Source: Patescibacteria group bacterium (lineage in GTDB: Bacteria; Patescibacteriota; Gracilibacteria; UBA1369; PNNO01). From it: a DNA stretch of 29,874 bases. The notes beneath the pieces were generated by a model. The model saw only the letters and a list, made by a program, of their open reading frames with translations. It did no database searches and was not told the origin of the DNA. Both the position numbers and the translations under genes were made by a program. Below, piece after piece: positions 8,104-16,438 of the stretch (within the stretch, counting starts at the first letter, position 1; every line of letters begins with the position of its first letter). Location: NCBI GenBank assembly GCA_018821175.1, contig JAHJMX010000130.1, positions 1-29,874 on the forward strand. The letters are read 5' to 3'.

Positions 8104-10074
8104 CTACAAGTTAAATTCACTTCTAAGCATATCGATTTCATCGCGAAGTTCAGCAGCTTTTTCAAATTCAAGATTTTGTGAGGCAAGATCCATTTGAGCA
8201 TTAAGAGTTTTTAACAAATGATCAATTTCACCTTTAGGAATTTTCTTAAGATCATTAACTCTATCAGCCATTTTCCCATGAAACTCAATGTTTCTAACTT
8301 CTTTGATAATAGTTTTCGGTACAATCCCATGCTTTTTATTATATTCACCTTGAATAGTTCTGCGACGATTAGTTTCATCAATTGCCTCTTTCATGGCATC
8401 AGTAATTTTATCAGCATACATAGCGACAAACCCTTCAGCATTACGAGCACATCGCCCAATCGTTTGGATTAAAGCTTGTCTAGAACGCAAAAATCCTTGC
8501 TTATCAGCATCTAAAATTCCAATAAATGAAACCTCCGGAAGATCAAGTCCTTCTCTCAAAAGATTAATTCCAACAAGTACATCAAATTTTCCAAGACGCA
8601 AATCTCGTAAAATCTCAATACGTTCAAGCGTATCAACTTCTGAATGCAAATATCTGACACGAACTCCTTTTTCTGTTAAGAAATCTGTCAATTCTTCCGC
8701 AGATCTTTTTGTTAAAGTAGTAAGCAATACACGCTCTTTTTTCACTACACGCTTGTCTATTTCTTGTAAAATATTGTCAATTTGTCCTTTAGTTTGACGC
8801 ACTTCAACTACCGGATCAAGCAGCCCGGTCGGCCTAATAATTTGCTCGATAAACTTACCTTTAGTTTTTTCAAGTTCATACTTTCCTGGCGTAGCAGAAA
8901 CATATAAAGATTGATTCATGTGAGCCTCAAATTCCTCAAATTTTAGAGGTCTATTATCAAGTGCTGATGGCATACGAAAGCCATACTCGACAAGATTCTG
9001 TTTGCGTGAAAGATTCCCGCTATACATAGCATTAAGCTGTGGAATAGTCATATGGGATTCATCAATCATCAAAAGAAAATCATCCGGGAAATAATCAATC
9101 AAAGTTGCTGGTTGTTCTCCAGATTCACGTCCATTCAAGTAGCGAACATAATTTTCAATTCCATTACAATAACCAGTTTCAAGAAGCATTTCGAGATCAT
9201 ATTCAGTGCGAGTTTTAAGTCTTTCTGCCTCAAGATTTTTCCCAATTTGCTTAAGCTGATCATATCGTTCTTGCAAATCAATTTGTATCAGCGGAATTGC
9301 CCGATCCAAAGTTTCGCGACTTGTCACATTATGCTTTGCAGGGAAAATCGTAGTTTTGTGAAGTTCATGAATTTCTTCTCCAGTAAACGCATCTGCTTCT
9401 GAAATTCGTTCAAGTTCATCTCCAAAAAATTCCAGCCTATAAATATTATCACCAGATGGTGGATAAATCTCTACAGTATCGCCTAAAACATGAAACATCC
9501 CTCGTCTAAATTCGAGCTGACTACGAGTGTATTGGATATCAGTCAAATGACGTAAAATCTTATCGCGTTTATAATTCTTCCCAACCTCAAGTTCAATCTT
9601 AATTCCTCCATATTCATCCACGGCCCCAAGTCCATAAATACATGATACAGAAGCCACAACTAAAACATCTTTTCTAGTCAAAAGATTCATTGTAGCCGCA
9701 TGCCGATATTTATTAATTTCATCATTAATCGATGCATCCTTTTCAATATAAGTATCAGTATGCGCCATATACGCTTCTGGCTGATAATAATCATAATATG
9801 AAACAAAATAACTCACTGCATTTTCTGGGAAAAATTCTTGGAACTCACTACAAAGCTGAGCTGCAAGTGTTTTATTATGAGCAAGTACAAGTGTTGGTTT
9901 TTGCAATTTTTCCACAATATTCGACATAACAAAAGTTTTCCCTGTCCCGGTTGCCCCAAGTAAAACTTGATCACGCGCACCACCCTGGAAACCTTTTATG
10001 ATTTCATCAATAGCACGGGGCTGATCACCTGCCGGCTCAAATGGAGATACTAACTTAAATTTCTTATCAGCCAT
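8104..10074 (-). CDS. uvrB: Excinuclease ABC subunit B (UvrB)
   Basis: This is the damage-verifying helicase-like subunit of nucleotide excision repair, acting with UvrA and UvrC in the cytoplasm. The full-length 656-residue protein has Walker A GATGTGKT (40-47) and the aromatic beta-hairpin YYDYYQPEAY (93-102) that inserts between DNA strands. DESH (338-341) is the Walker B position, and motif VI QTIGRCARN lies at 538-546. A C-terminal UVR domain (about 618-654) contacts UvrC. It appears monocistronic and is divergent from the 179-residue gene. No LexA-type SOS box was seen in the 129-base upstream gap, so DNA-damage induction is not supported by sequence. Confidence 0.98.
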   Translation of the reverse strand: MADKKFKLVSPFEPAGDQPRAIDEIIKGFQGGARDQVLLGATGTGKTFVMSNIVEKLQKPTLVLAHNKTLAAQLCSEFQEFFPENAVSYFVSYYDYYQPEAYMAHTDTYIEKDASINDEINKYRHAATMNLLTRKDVLVVASVSCIYGLGAVDEYGGIKIELEVGKNYKRDKILRHLTDIQYTRSQLEFRRGMFHVLGDTVEIYPPSGDNIYRLEFFGDELERISEADAFTGEEIHELHKTTIFPAKHNVTSRETLDRAIPLIQIDLQERYDQLKQIGKNLEAERLKTRTEYDLEMLLETGYCNGIENYVRYLNGRESGEQPATLIDYFPDDFLLMIDESHMTIPQLNAMYSGNLSRKQNLVEYGFRMPSALDNRPLKFEEFEAHMNQSLYVSATPGKYELEKTKGKFIEQIIRPTGLLDPVVEVRQTKGQIDNILQEIDKRVVKKERVLLTTLTKRSAEELTDFLTEKGVRVRYLHSEVDTLERIEILRDLRLGKFDVLVGINLLREGLDLPEVSFIGILDADKQGFLRSRQALIQTIGRCARNAEGFVAMYADKITDAMKEAIDETNRRRTIQGEYNKKHGIVPKTIIKEVRNIEFHGKMADRVNDLKKIPKGEIDHLLKTLNAQMDLASQNLEFEKAAELRDEIDMLRSEFNL

Positions 10075-10116
10075 ATTTCTTAAAAAAGACTAAGGACTCG
10101 AAAAATGTGCCAATAG

Positions 10117-10144
10117 AGTTTACCACATACGAAATACTTTGCAA
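10117..10144 (-). promoter_or_regulatory. Probable uvrB promoter sharing its -35 with the divergent gene
   Basis: On the minus strand TTGCAA (10144-10139) is followed by 16 bases and TAAACT (10122-10117), preceded by an extended -10 TGg. The leader to the uvrB ATG would be about 36 bases. Confidence 0.5.
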
Positions 10145-10172
10145 TGCTAGTAGGAAAGCTCTATAATGAGCT
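10139..10172 (+). promoter_or_regulatory. Promoter of the 179-residue gene, with a palindrome around the -10
   Basis: TTGCAA (10139-10144) is followed by 17 bases and a perfect TATAAT (10162-10167). The -10 is framed by inverted arms AGCTC (10157-10161) and GAGCT (10168-10172), which could form a regulator site. Transcription would start near 10174, about 30 bases before the ATG. TTGCAA is its own reverse complement, so the same box can serve uvrB. Confidence 0.65.
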
Positions 10173-10203
10173 CCACTAATGCAACCTCGCGACGCAGAAA
10201 AAT

Positions 10204-10743
10204 ATGAAAAAACTCCTAATTTACAGCTTAATCATAATAACTTTTTCCCTTTTGACAGGGGCAATGTTCGTATATGGAGTTTTTGATTTTAATGATGGGA
10301 AATCACAATTAATTGATTTACAACAAAATAAAAGCGAGGCTGAAATACACAACGAAATCGTTGAATCGATTCACAACATTTCAACAAATGCAATTGCAGC
10401 AACTGAAAGTTTGCTAAAATTTGAACCATATGGAGATGTAACCCCGTTCCATAATTATTTTTCACAATTCAAATCATCGAAGAAAACTTTATTACACGCA
10501 ATTGAAACCGATAACTTTTCAGCCAGACAAATTATTTTAAAAGATGAATTTCTTCAAAATTACGCACAGCCGATTGAGAATTTTGAGAATATTGGGATTG
10601 AAATTGCAGCATATTTGAACGAAGAAACTTTAGATCCAGAAAAAATCTTAAGCTTTAAAACAAATCTTCAAGCTTCACTCGACAAACTCATCGAAGCACA
10701 CAACAATTACATCGTTACTTTGAACAAGAAACGTAGATATTAA
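10204..10743 (+). CDS. Hypothetical membrane-anchored or secreted protein
   Basis: This 179-residue protein is unrecognised. Residues 4-26 are a hydrophobic helix after MKK, fitting either a signal peptide or an N-terminal anchor; there is no lipobox Cys. The rest is mainly helical and hydrophilic, about 45-175, resembling a small extracytoplasmic four-helix bundle, and ends in KKRRY. It is a single gene with its own promoter, divergent from uvrB. It is convergent with the deacetylase gene, with 14 bases between the stop codons. No function can be assigned. Confidence 0.8.
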   Translation: MKKLLIYSLIIITFSLLTGAMFVYGVFDFNDGKSQLIDLQQNKSEAEIHNEIVESIHNISTNAIAATESLLKFEPYGDVTPFHNYFSQFKSSKKTLLHAIETDNFSARQIILKDEFLQNYAQPIENFENIGIEIAAYLNEETLDPEKILSFKTNLQASLDKLIEAHNNYIVTLNKKRRY

Positions 10744-10757
10744 TATTTGATTTTCAG

Positions 10758-13181
10758 TTACATTTCAAAATATCTATTTGATGCGTTCCAAAGCGCATAT
10801 TCATTGATCCCGTTATCCGCAGCAGCTTTGACCTGTTCATCAATATACCATTGTCCATAATTATTAACACGCCACGCGAAAGCCTGTAACCATGGCCGAA
10901 TTTTCGTATCCGTTCCACGCAAATAATAAGCAAAAAGCTTCATACTTTCATCCACAAAATAATATGGATGATCTCCAGGATTAGCAAATCCACCAAATCC
11001 AGGCCCAAAATGTGATGGATAAACCATAGGATAAACAACATCAATAAAAGGCCCTAAGCATTCCATCTTTTGCCCGGTAGAACCTGCATCATACGCATTG
11101 TTCCATGCAATAACACCATACACATCCATAGAAAGCTTGGTGTCGTATGGAAGCAAACGATCATGCACACGCGCAATAAAATTACGGATTATCTCATATT
11201 TTTCCACATTTTCTTCATCAAAATTGTAAGCTGTATTTTGTACAGGCCCCATTGTCGGGAACCTAATATAATCAAACTGAATTTCATCAATACCGGTTTT
11301 TGCAAGTTCCTCAACCAATTCCAAAATATAATCTTGGGTTTCAATATTTGAAGGATCCAACCAAACACTTCCTTCACTATTTTGCCAAAGCTGCCCATTA
11401 ACATCCTTGATTGCAAGATCTGGTCGACTACTACTCAAATTAATATCTTTAAAAATCACAACACGCGCAGCTAAATATATATCTCTATCATGCCAATATC
11501 TCACATAATTTTCCAAATTCCTGAAAATAATATGCGCATCCGCACCAGTCGCTTTCACCATTTCGTTATCAGTCTGAAAATAAACATATCCATCAATTTC
11601 TTTAACATCAAAAATCACAAGTCGTCCGCCATGATTTTGAAGTTCCTCGATCAATCTTTTCCCTTCATTAGAAACAGAATAATAACTTGTTAAATAAATT
11701 CCCCAAAGATTTTCTTCAGAAACACTCCGTTTAACAAGAATTTTTGGAATATCTGGAATTTCAATTTCATCACCAACTGCAAAATTACTATCTAAATTAA
11801 CATCCAAAATCCTTTGCTTGAAATCTGAATTACGATAATGGTTTGAATAAGGGAAAAATTGCTCTGATATGGAATTCCCTTCATCGCCAATAATTGTATA
11901 ATAAAATTGCCCGTTTCTATAAACAAGTGACTTCGGGACCTGATTAATTTGCACTTTATACAAATTATACTCAAGAAATTTCCAAGCAGTTTTTGCAATC
12001 GATGTTCGATCAATAACAAATGGCGCACAGCTCTCGTATGGCAAAATCTCGTCAGAGATTTCTTGTTCTACAGTTCCTTCCAAAATCTCGTCAGAGATTT
12101 CTTGTTCTACAGTTCCGGGACGGACAGTTCCCTCCAAAATCTCGTCAGAGATTTCTTCCACTTCCGTTTCCTCACCCGGCAAATACCATCCTAAATCTGG
12201 AAGTTCACTAACACCGATTGAATGTTCTGATGTCACGACATAAGGATGAAAACTTTCTTTAACTTCTGATCGTCCAGTCTCTCCTGGCTCTCTGTTGAAC
12301 CACATTTCCCATTGCTCATCAATTGCCTGAATTCGTGGAATTTTATAGGCATTAAAATATTCATCATCTGGCATCAGGGCTGGACTAGCTCCAACCAAAA
12401 ATCCAGCATCAATTTGATATTCATATCCTTCAAATTCACCCGCTTTCACATATTCAAATAAATCTCCATCAGGATAATGACCAAGTGGATAGGCTATCGC
12501 TCTCACTCTATAATCGTCTCCGATTTTTTCACGCATATATTCTTCATGCAATGCAAGACTCTGCCGAATCAGCTCCCCATCAAGAGTTGCTAAATCTTCA
12601 TGCCCATAAGTATGACTTCCAATCTCACGCCCAGTTTGATCTAAATATTTCAACTTTGCCTCAGTTGTACTTGGCTGTCCAAAACTATATGGAAGCGCAA
12701 AAAAAGTTGCCGATGTACCAAAATCCGGATGTTCCAAAATGAATCTGTTCATAATCCCAACCGCACAATCAGGATCAATTGTTCCATCTTCCAAAACGCG
12801 AAATTGTGTCTTACTCGCATCGTCAAAACTCAAAATAAAAGGCTTCATCCCAGGGTCAATTTTAAACTCCATCGCAAGATAATCAGCAACAGTCACAGGC
12901 CTGTAATCATTATTATAAAGCCATAAAAGGTCGTCGTAGAAATTCTCTGGCGTACGTGTCCAACGCGCTTCTTCTTCTGCAAAATTATGATATTCAAAAA
13001 CTGGAATCCTCGGTGGACGATCATCAATTTCTGCTAGCATCCCAACTTCATCAATACCATTCGTTTCAATACTATCTGTATCCAAAACCGCTTCAGATTT
13101 TGAATAATTTTCCACGATCAAAAACGAATTCCCAACCATCGCAAGAATAAAAATTATCAAAATCAAGAGAGAGCGTTTCAT
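10758..13181 (-). CDS. Polysaccharide deacetylase fused to a DUF4015-type putative glycoside hydrolase
   Basis: This is a bifunctional exported enzyme of 807 residues predicted to act on a cell-surface or extracellular glycan. Residues 5-23 are an N-terminal hydrophobic anchor or signal. A NodB-like deacetylase domain (about 58-295) carries FDD (119-121), HTYGH (190-194), AYPLGHY (230-236) and DAGFLVG (258-264), so the metal and catalytic residues look intact. A linker (about 340-382) has three copies of EISDEIL. A middle segment (about 405-480) ends in ILDVNLDSNFAVGDEIEIP, which is LysM-like but weak. The C-terminal domain (about 490-807) matches the putative glycoside hydrolase family DUF4015, with WGIYLTSYY, DEIQFDYIRFP (632-642) and VVYPMVYPSHF. 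Deacetylase plus hydrolase recalls PgaB, but the hydrolase family differs. Confidence 0.88.
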   Translation of the reverse strand: MKRSLLILIIFILAMVGNSFLIVENYSKSEAVLDTDSIETNGIDEVGMLAEIDDRPPRIPVFEYHNFAEEEARWTRTPENFYDDLLWLYNNDYRPVTVADYLAMEFKIDPGMKPFILSFDDASKTQFRVLEDGTIDPDCAVGIMNRFILEHPDFGTSATFFALPYSFGQPSTTEAKLKYLDQTGREIGSHTYGHEDLATLDGELIRQSLALHEEYMREKIGDDYRVRAIAYPLGHYPDGDLFEYVKAGEFEGYEYQIDAGFLVGASPALMPDDEYFNAYKIPRIQAIDEQWEMWFNREPGETGRSEVKESFHPYVVTSEHSIGVSELPDLGWYLPGEETEVEEISDEILEGTVRPGTVEQEISDEILEGTVEQEISDEILPYESCAPFVIDRTSIAKTAWKFLEYNLYKVQINQVPKSLVYRNGQFYYTIIGDEGNSISEQFFPYSNHYRNSDFKQRILDVNLDSNFAVGDEIEIPDIPKILVKRSVSEENLWGIYLTSYYSVSNEGKRLIEELQNHGGRLVIFDVKEIDGYVYFQTDNEMVKATGADAHIIFRNLENYVRYWHDRDIYLAARVVIFKDINLSSSRPDLAIKDVNGQLWQNSEGSVWLDPSNIETQDYILELVEELAKTGIDEIQFDYIRFPTMGPVQNTAYNFDEENVEKYEIIRNFIARVHDRLLPYDTKLSMDVYGVIAWNNAYDAGSTGQKMECLGPFIDVVYPMVYPSHFGPGFGGFANPGDHPYYFVDESMKLFAYYLRGTDTKIRPWLQAFAWRVNNYGQWYIDEQVKAAADNGINEYALWNASNRYFEM
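12042..12155. repeat. Three near-identical coding repeats in the deacetylase-hydrolase linker
   Basis: Copies begin at 12042, 12081 and 12135, with spacings of 39 and 54 bases (13 and 18 codons). Each contains an inverted repeat, AAATCTC-GTCA-GAGATTT, and encodes EISDEIL on the minus strand. The copies are identical at DNA level over the core, suggesting recent duplication or slippage. Confidence 0.9.
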
Positions 13182-13191
13182 AACACAAATT

Positions 13192-13213
13192 GGCTAAATG
13201 TCGGCTAAATGTC
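13192..13213. repeat. Tandem 11-base direct repeat in the deacetylase leader
   Basis: GGCTAAATGTC occurs twice head to tail (13192-13202, 13203-13213), followed by a partial third copy (GCTAGA). It lies between the predicted transcription start and the ATG at 13181, 10 bases upstream of the gene, so it would be in the mRNA leader. Confidence 0.8.
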
Positions 13214-13232
13214 GCTAGAGCAAGTAGCAAAA

Positions 13233-13261
13233 ATTGTATAAGAATGCCTTGGGTTTTGCAA
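13233..13261 (-). promoter_or_regulatory. Probable promoter of the deacetylase-hydrolase gene
   Basis: On the minus strand TTGCAA (13261-13256) is followed by 17 bases and TACAAT (13238-13233). The predicted start near 13226 gives a leader of about 45 bases containing the tandem repeat. Confidence 0.55.
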
Positions 13262-13282
13262 GAAAAAACCAACAAATAGAAA

Positions 13283-13912
13283 CTATCGAAGAGAATTAAT
13301 AGCAGCAATACGATCTTCAGCTTTGAAAATATAAGATCCTGCAATCAAAACATTTGCACCGGCTTCTTTAACTTTAACCGCTGTTTCAGCATTAATCCCA
13401 CCATCAACAGCAATATTTAATTGCGGTGATTTTCCACGAAGCCACTCAATTTTGTGCAATGCATTTGGCATAAAGCTTTGCCCTCCAAATCCAGGTTCAA
13501 CAGACATAATCAACGCCCAATCAATCTCAGGCAAAATATCCTCCAAAACCTCAACATTAGTTCCGGGATTAATTGAAACCCCGGCTTTCATGCCAAATTC
13601 TTTTATGCGACGGATTACTTCTGACAAATTCTCACAAGCCTCATAATGAATGGTCAAAATATTCGCACCGGCTTTTGCAAAATCCTCTAAATACTTTTCT
13701 GGATTTTCAATCATCAAATGTACATCAAGTGGATGTTTGCTTCTAATACAACTTACAACAGGTGCCCCAAATGTTAAATTAGGCACAAAATGCCCGTCCA
13801 TCACGTCCACATGAATATAATCGACATAATCATCAATGATTGAAATATCATCGTTTAAATGTCCAAAATCAGCCGAAAGAATCGATGGTGCAATTTTAAC
13901 CTCCATATTCAT
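13283..13912 (-). CDS. rpe: Ribulose-phosphate 3-epimerase
   Basis: This enzyme interconverts ribulose 5-phosphate and xylulose 5-phosphate in the non-oxidative pentose phosphate pathway. The 209-residue TIM-barrel protein has metal and catalytic residues His34 and Asp36 (HVDVMDGHFVPN), His65 (DVHLMI) and Asp170 (VDGGI). The phosphate-binding segment MSVEPGFGGQSF lies at 136-147. The ATG immediately follows the rpiB stop codon with no gap, so translation is probably coupled. It is the last gene of the long queD-to-rpe run. The deacetylase gene downstream has its own promoter. An alternative ATG two codons later would remove only Met-Asn. Confidence 0.97.
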   Translation of the reverse strand: MNMEVKIAPSILSADFGHLNDDISIIDDYVDYIHVDVMDGHFVPNLTFGAPVVSCIRSKHPLDVHLMIENPEKYLEDFAKAGANILTIHYEACENLSEVIRRIKEFGMKAGVSINPGTNVEVLEDILPEIDWALIMSVEPGFGGQSFMPNALHKIEWLRGKSPQLNIAVDGGINAETAVKVKEAGANVLIAGSYIFKAEDRIAAINSLR

Positions 13913-14383
13913 TTATGCGTTATTTTCTAAACTTGCAGAATGAACTGATCCGTTTGTATCAAATTTATCAACGCGACGCTTGTGACGCTCATCTGGATCC
14001 TCTTTTGTATTCAAAAAAGTATCAAGAATTTGCATAGCAAGTCCTTCCTCTGTTGTACGTTCCCCCATGCAAAGAATATTTGCGTAATTGTGGCTACGAG
14101 CCATTTCAGCAAGTTCAACTGTATTGCAAAGTGCAGCGCGAATTCCTTTATTGCGATTACATGCCATTGCAGATCCTTGCCCAGTTCCACAAAGCATAAT
14201 GCCAAATGAACCAGGATATTCTAAAACTTTTTCACAAACCTCACGAGCAATATCCGAATAATCAACAGATTCCTGACTAAAAGCTCCCAAGTCTACCACA
14301 TTATATTGTGCTGCCAAATGATTCTTCACTGCCTGTTTTAAATTGTATCCAGCATGATCACTTCCAATGAAAATATCCTTCAT
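13913..14383 (-). CDS. rpiB: Ribose-5-phosphate isomerase B
   Basis: This enzyme interconverts ribose 5-phosphate and ribulose 5-phosphate. The 156 residues contain GSDHAG (7-12), the active-site loop CGTGQGSAMACN (65-76) with catalytic Cys65, and ARSHNYANILCMG with His98. The C-terminus is slightly longer than in many RpiB proteins and ends in a polar tail. It lies between prs (45-base gap) and rpe (no gap). With the split transketolase in the same run, the cell has a carbon route between sugar phosphates and ribose 5-phosphate. Confidence 0.97.
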   Translation of the reverse strand: MKDIFIGSDHAGYNLKQAVKNHLAAQYNVVDLGAFSQESVDYSDIAREVCEKVLEYPGSFGIMLCGTGQGSAMACNRNKGIRAALCNTVELAEMARSHNYANILCMGERTTEEGLAMQILDTFLNTKEDPDERHKRRVDKFDTNGSVHSASLENNA

Positions 14384-14428
14384 AATTTTAAAATTAATAA
14401 TTTATAAAAAGTACTAGGCTCCTCTTGA

Positions 14429-15373
14429 TTAAGAATTAAAAACACTACTTACAGATTTATCGTTATGAACATTTTCAATAATCCGAGCAAGTAATGGTGC
14501 TACAGAAAGCACTTTCAAGCTTGGGAATTGTTTATGTTCAGGAATTGGGATTGAATTTGTAACAACAACTTCCTTAAAACCAGCGGCAGCTAAACGCTCT
14601 GGTGCTGGATCTGAAAACACTGCATGAGTCGCAACAAGATAAATATCCTTATCTGCTCCATGATCCCGCAAAGCTTTTGCTGCATTCACTACTGATCCTC
14701 CTGTATCAATCATATCATCATACAAAATACATGTTTTTCCTTTAACCTCACCAACTAAATGCATAACCTCAGAAACATTGGCTTGTGGCCGCGTTTTATG
14801 GATAATCGCAAGAGTTGCTCCTAATTTATCAGCAAATTTTTTGGCATTCTTTGCACCACCAGCATCCGGTGAAACCACAACAATATCATCCAGATTTTTA
14901 GCTTTAAAATAGTCTGAAAAGAGTTTTTTCGTAAACAAGTTATCAACAGGGAAATCGAAAAATCCTTGTTCTTGATCAGCATGCAATAACATTGTAATTA
15001 CATGATCAGCTCCAGCAGCAGAAATTAGATTTGCAACCAATTTAGCTGAAATTGGCTCACGTGGAGTTGCAACACGATCCTGCCGAGCATATGCATAGTG
15101 CGGCATAATAACATGGATTTTTGCAGCAAATGATCTCTTAAATGCATCAAGCATTACAAAAAGTTCCATCAAATCTTCATTAACATTCTCGCTCGCGGTT
15201 TGAACAATAAAAACATCCATACCACGAACAGACTCAAGCGGTTTTGCATAAATTTCACCACATGCAAAACGAGAAATTTGCATATTCGAAAGCTCAACAC
15301 CCAAATTCTCTGCGATCTCCTGCGCAAGCTTTGGATGGGAAGATCCTGAGAATAATTTTAACTTAGTAGTCAT
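14429..15373 (-). CDS. prs: Ribose-phosphate pyrophosphokinase (PRPP synthetase)
   Basis: This enzyme makes PRPP from ribose 5-phosphate and ATP for nucleotide synthesis. The 314 residues show the catalytic flexible loop YARQDRVATPREPISAKLVA (95-114) and His131 in LLHADQEQGFFDFPVDNL. KTRPQANVSEVM follows at 193-204, then the PRPP-binding loop CILYDDMIDTGGS (215-227). Length and motifs are those of class I enzymes. It sits directly downstream of the transketolase C-half and upstream of rpiB, so its substrate is made by its neighbours. Confidence 0.97.
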   Translation of the reverse strand: MTTKLKLFSGSSHPKLAQEIAENLGVELSNMQISRFACGEIYAKPLESVRGMDVFIVQTASENVNEDLMELFVMLDAFKRSFAAKIHVIMPHYAYARQDRVATPREPISAKLVANLISAAGADHVITMLLHADQEQGFFDFPVDNLFTKKLFSDYFKAKNLDDIVVVSPDAGGAKNAKKFADKLGATLAIIHKTRPQANVSEVMHLVGEVKGKTCILYDDMIDTGGSVVNAAKALRDHGADKDIYLVATHAVFSDPAPERLAAAGFKEVVVTNSIPIPEHKQFPSLKVLSVAPLLARIIENVHNDKSVSSVFNS

Positions 15374-15402
15374 ATAAAATAATTTTAACGTTAATTGATA
15401 AA

Positions 15403-16356
15403 TTAAATCCCAACCTCTTTCATAAATTCAAGAACCTGCTCAGTCACCCCTTCACCATCAAGTTTATATTTTTTATAAAGATCTTCGGGTTTACCGGATT
15501 CACCAAATTTACGCATTCCAATCATCCGCATTTTAGCTGGATAATATTGTGACAAAACTTCTGCCACAGCTCCTCCAAGCCCTCCAATTACACCATGATC
15601 TTCTAAAGTAATCACAAGCTTTGTCTTCTTAGCACAATCAATGATCAAATCTTTATCAATAGGTTTAATTGTTGAAATATTTACAACCATTGCACGCACA
15701 CCTTCTTTCCCAAGTAATTTCGCTGCTTCAAGCGCTTTCGAAACCATTGTCCCTGTTGCAATCAAAGCAACATCCTCTCCGTAAGTTAAAATATCACCAA
15801 ATCCAATTCTAAATTTATGATCTTTTCCATAAATTACTGGAACCCCCATTCGACCAAGTCGAATGTAAGTCGGACCAAAATCATTCATAATTTCCTCAAT
15901 TGCAAGATAAGTTTCAACTGCATCTGCAGGGCAAATAACTTTCATATTTGGAAGAGCTCTCATAATCGCAATATCTTCAAGAGCTTGATGAGTTGCGCCA
16001 TCTTCTCCTGTCAAAATTCCAGCATGACTACCGACAATTTTAACATTCATGTTTGGGTAACAAATGCTATTGCGAATATGTTCCCAAGCCCGCCCAGTTG
16101 AAAAAACCGCAAAGGAACAAGCAAAAGGTATCTTCCCACGAATCGCCATTCCTGCCGCACTATTCACCATATTTGATTCTGCAATACCAAAATTAAAATG
16201 CCGATCTGGGTACAATCCTGCAAACTTTTCAGTTTTTACAGAACCTGACAGATCGGCATCTAAAACTATTACATTTTTGTGGCGTCCTCCGAATTTCGCT
16301 AATGCTTCACCAAAAGCGTTTCGAGTCGCTATATTTTCATTAAGTTGGAAATGCAT
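15403..16356 (-). CDS. tkt: Transketolase, C-terminal subunit (split enzyme)
   Basis: This is the pyrimidine-binding and C-terminal half of transketolase, which transfers two-carbon units between sugar phosphates with thiamine diphosphate. From the ATG at 16356 it has 317 residues; a TTG ten codons upstream is less likely. Glu60 in FGIAESNMVNSAAGMA is the conserved acid that activates the cofactor. SHAGILTGEDGATHQALEDIAIMRALPNM (about 119-147) is typical. The N-terminal half is encoded about 1.1 kb upstream, separated by the signal peptidase and DUF192 genes. The 82-base gap before this gene holds only a weak promoter-like pair on the minus strand (TTGATT, 17 bases, extended TAAAGA at 16401-16429). 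Confidence 0.95.
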   Translation of the reverse strand: MHFQLNENIATRNAFGEALAKFGGRHKNVIVLDADLSGSVKTEKFAGLYPDRHFNFGIAESNMVNSAAGMAIRGKIPFACSFAVFSTGRAWEHIRNSICYPNMNVKIVGSHAGILTGEDGATHQALEDIAIMRALPNMKVICPADAVETYLAIEEIMNDFGPTYIRLGRMGVPVIYGKDHKFRIGFGDILTYGEDVALIATGTMVSKALEAAKLLGKEGVRAMVVNISTIKPIDKDLIIDCAKKTKLVITLEDHGVIGGLGGAVAEVLSQYYPAKMRMIGMRKFGESGKPEDLYKKYKLDGEGVTEQVLEFMKEVGI

Positions 16357-16438
16357 TGCTAATTTTTTTTTAAAAAGAAAAGCCAAAACTTGCTACTTCT
16401 TCTTTAGCAGTATTTCCCTAAGGAATCAACCTAAAGAC

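Noticed and set aside
10075..10203. SOS (LexA) box upstream of uvrB
   Set aside because: No CTGT-N8-ACAG or GAAC-N4-GTTC type palindrome was found in the gap.
12042..12155. Repeats with internal palindromes resembling a short CRISPR array
   Set aside because: Copies are in frame within one clear gene, spacing is irregular (39 and 54 bases), and the sequence between copies is itself partly repeated, so there are no spacers.
13239..13282. Hairpin TTGG-TTTT...AAAA-CCAA after rpe as a terminator
   Set aside because: The stem is AU-rich with few GC pairs and no T run follows it; the same bases include the deacetylase promoter.
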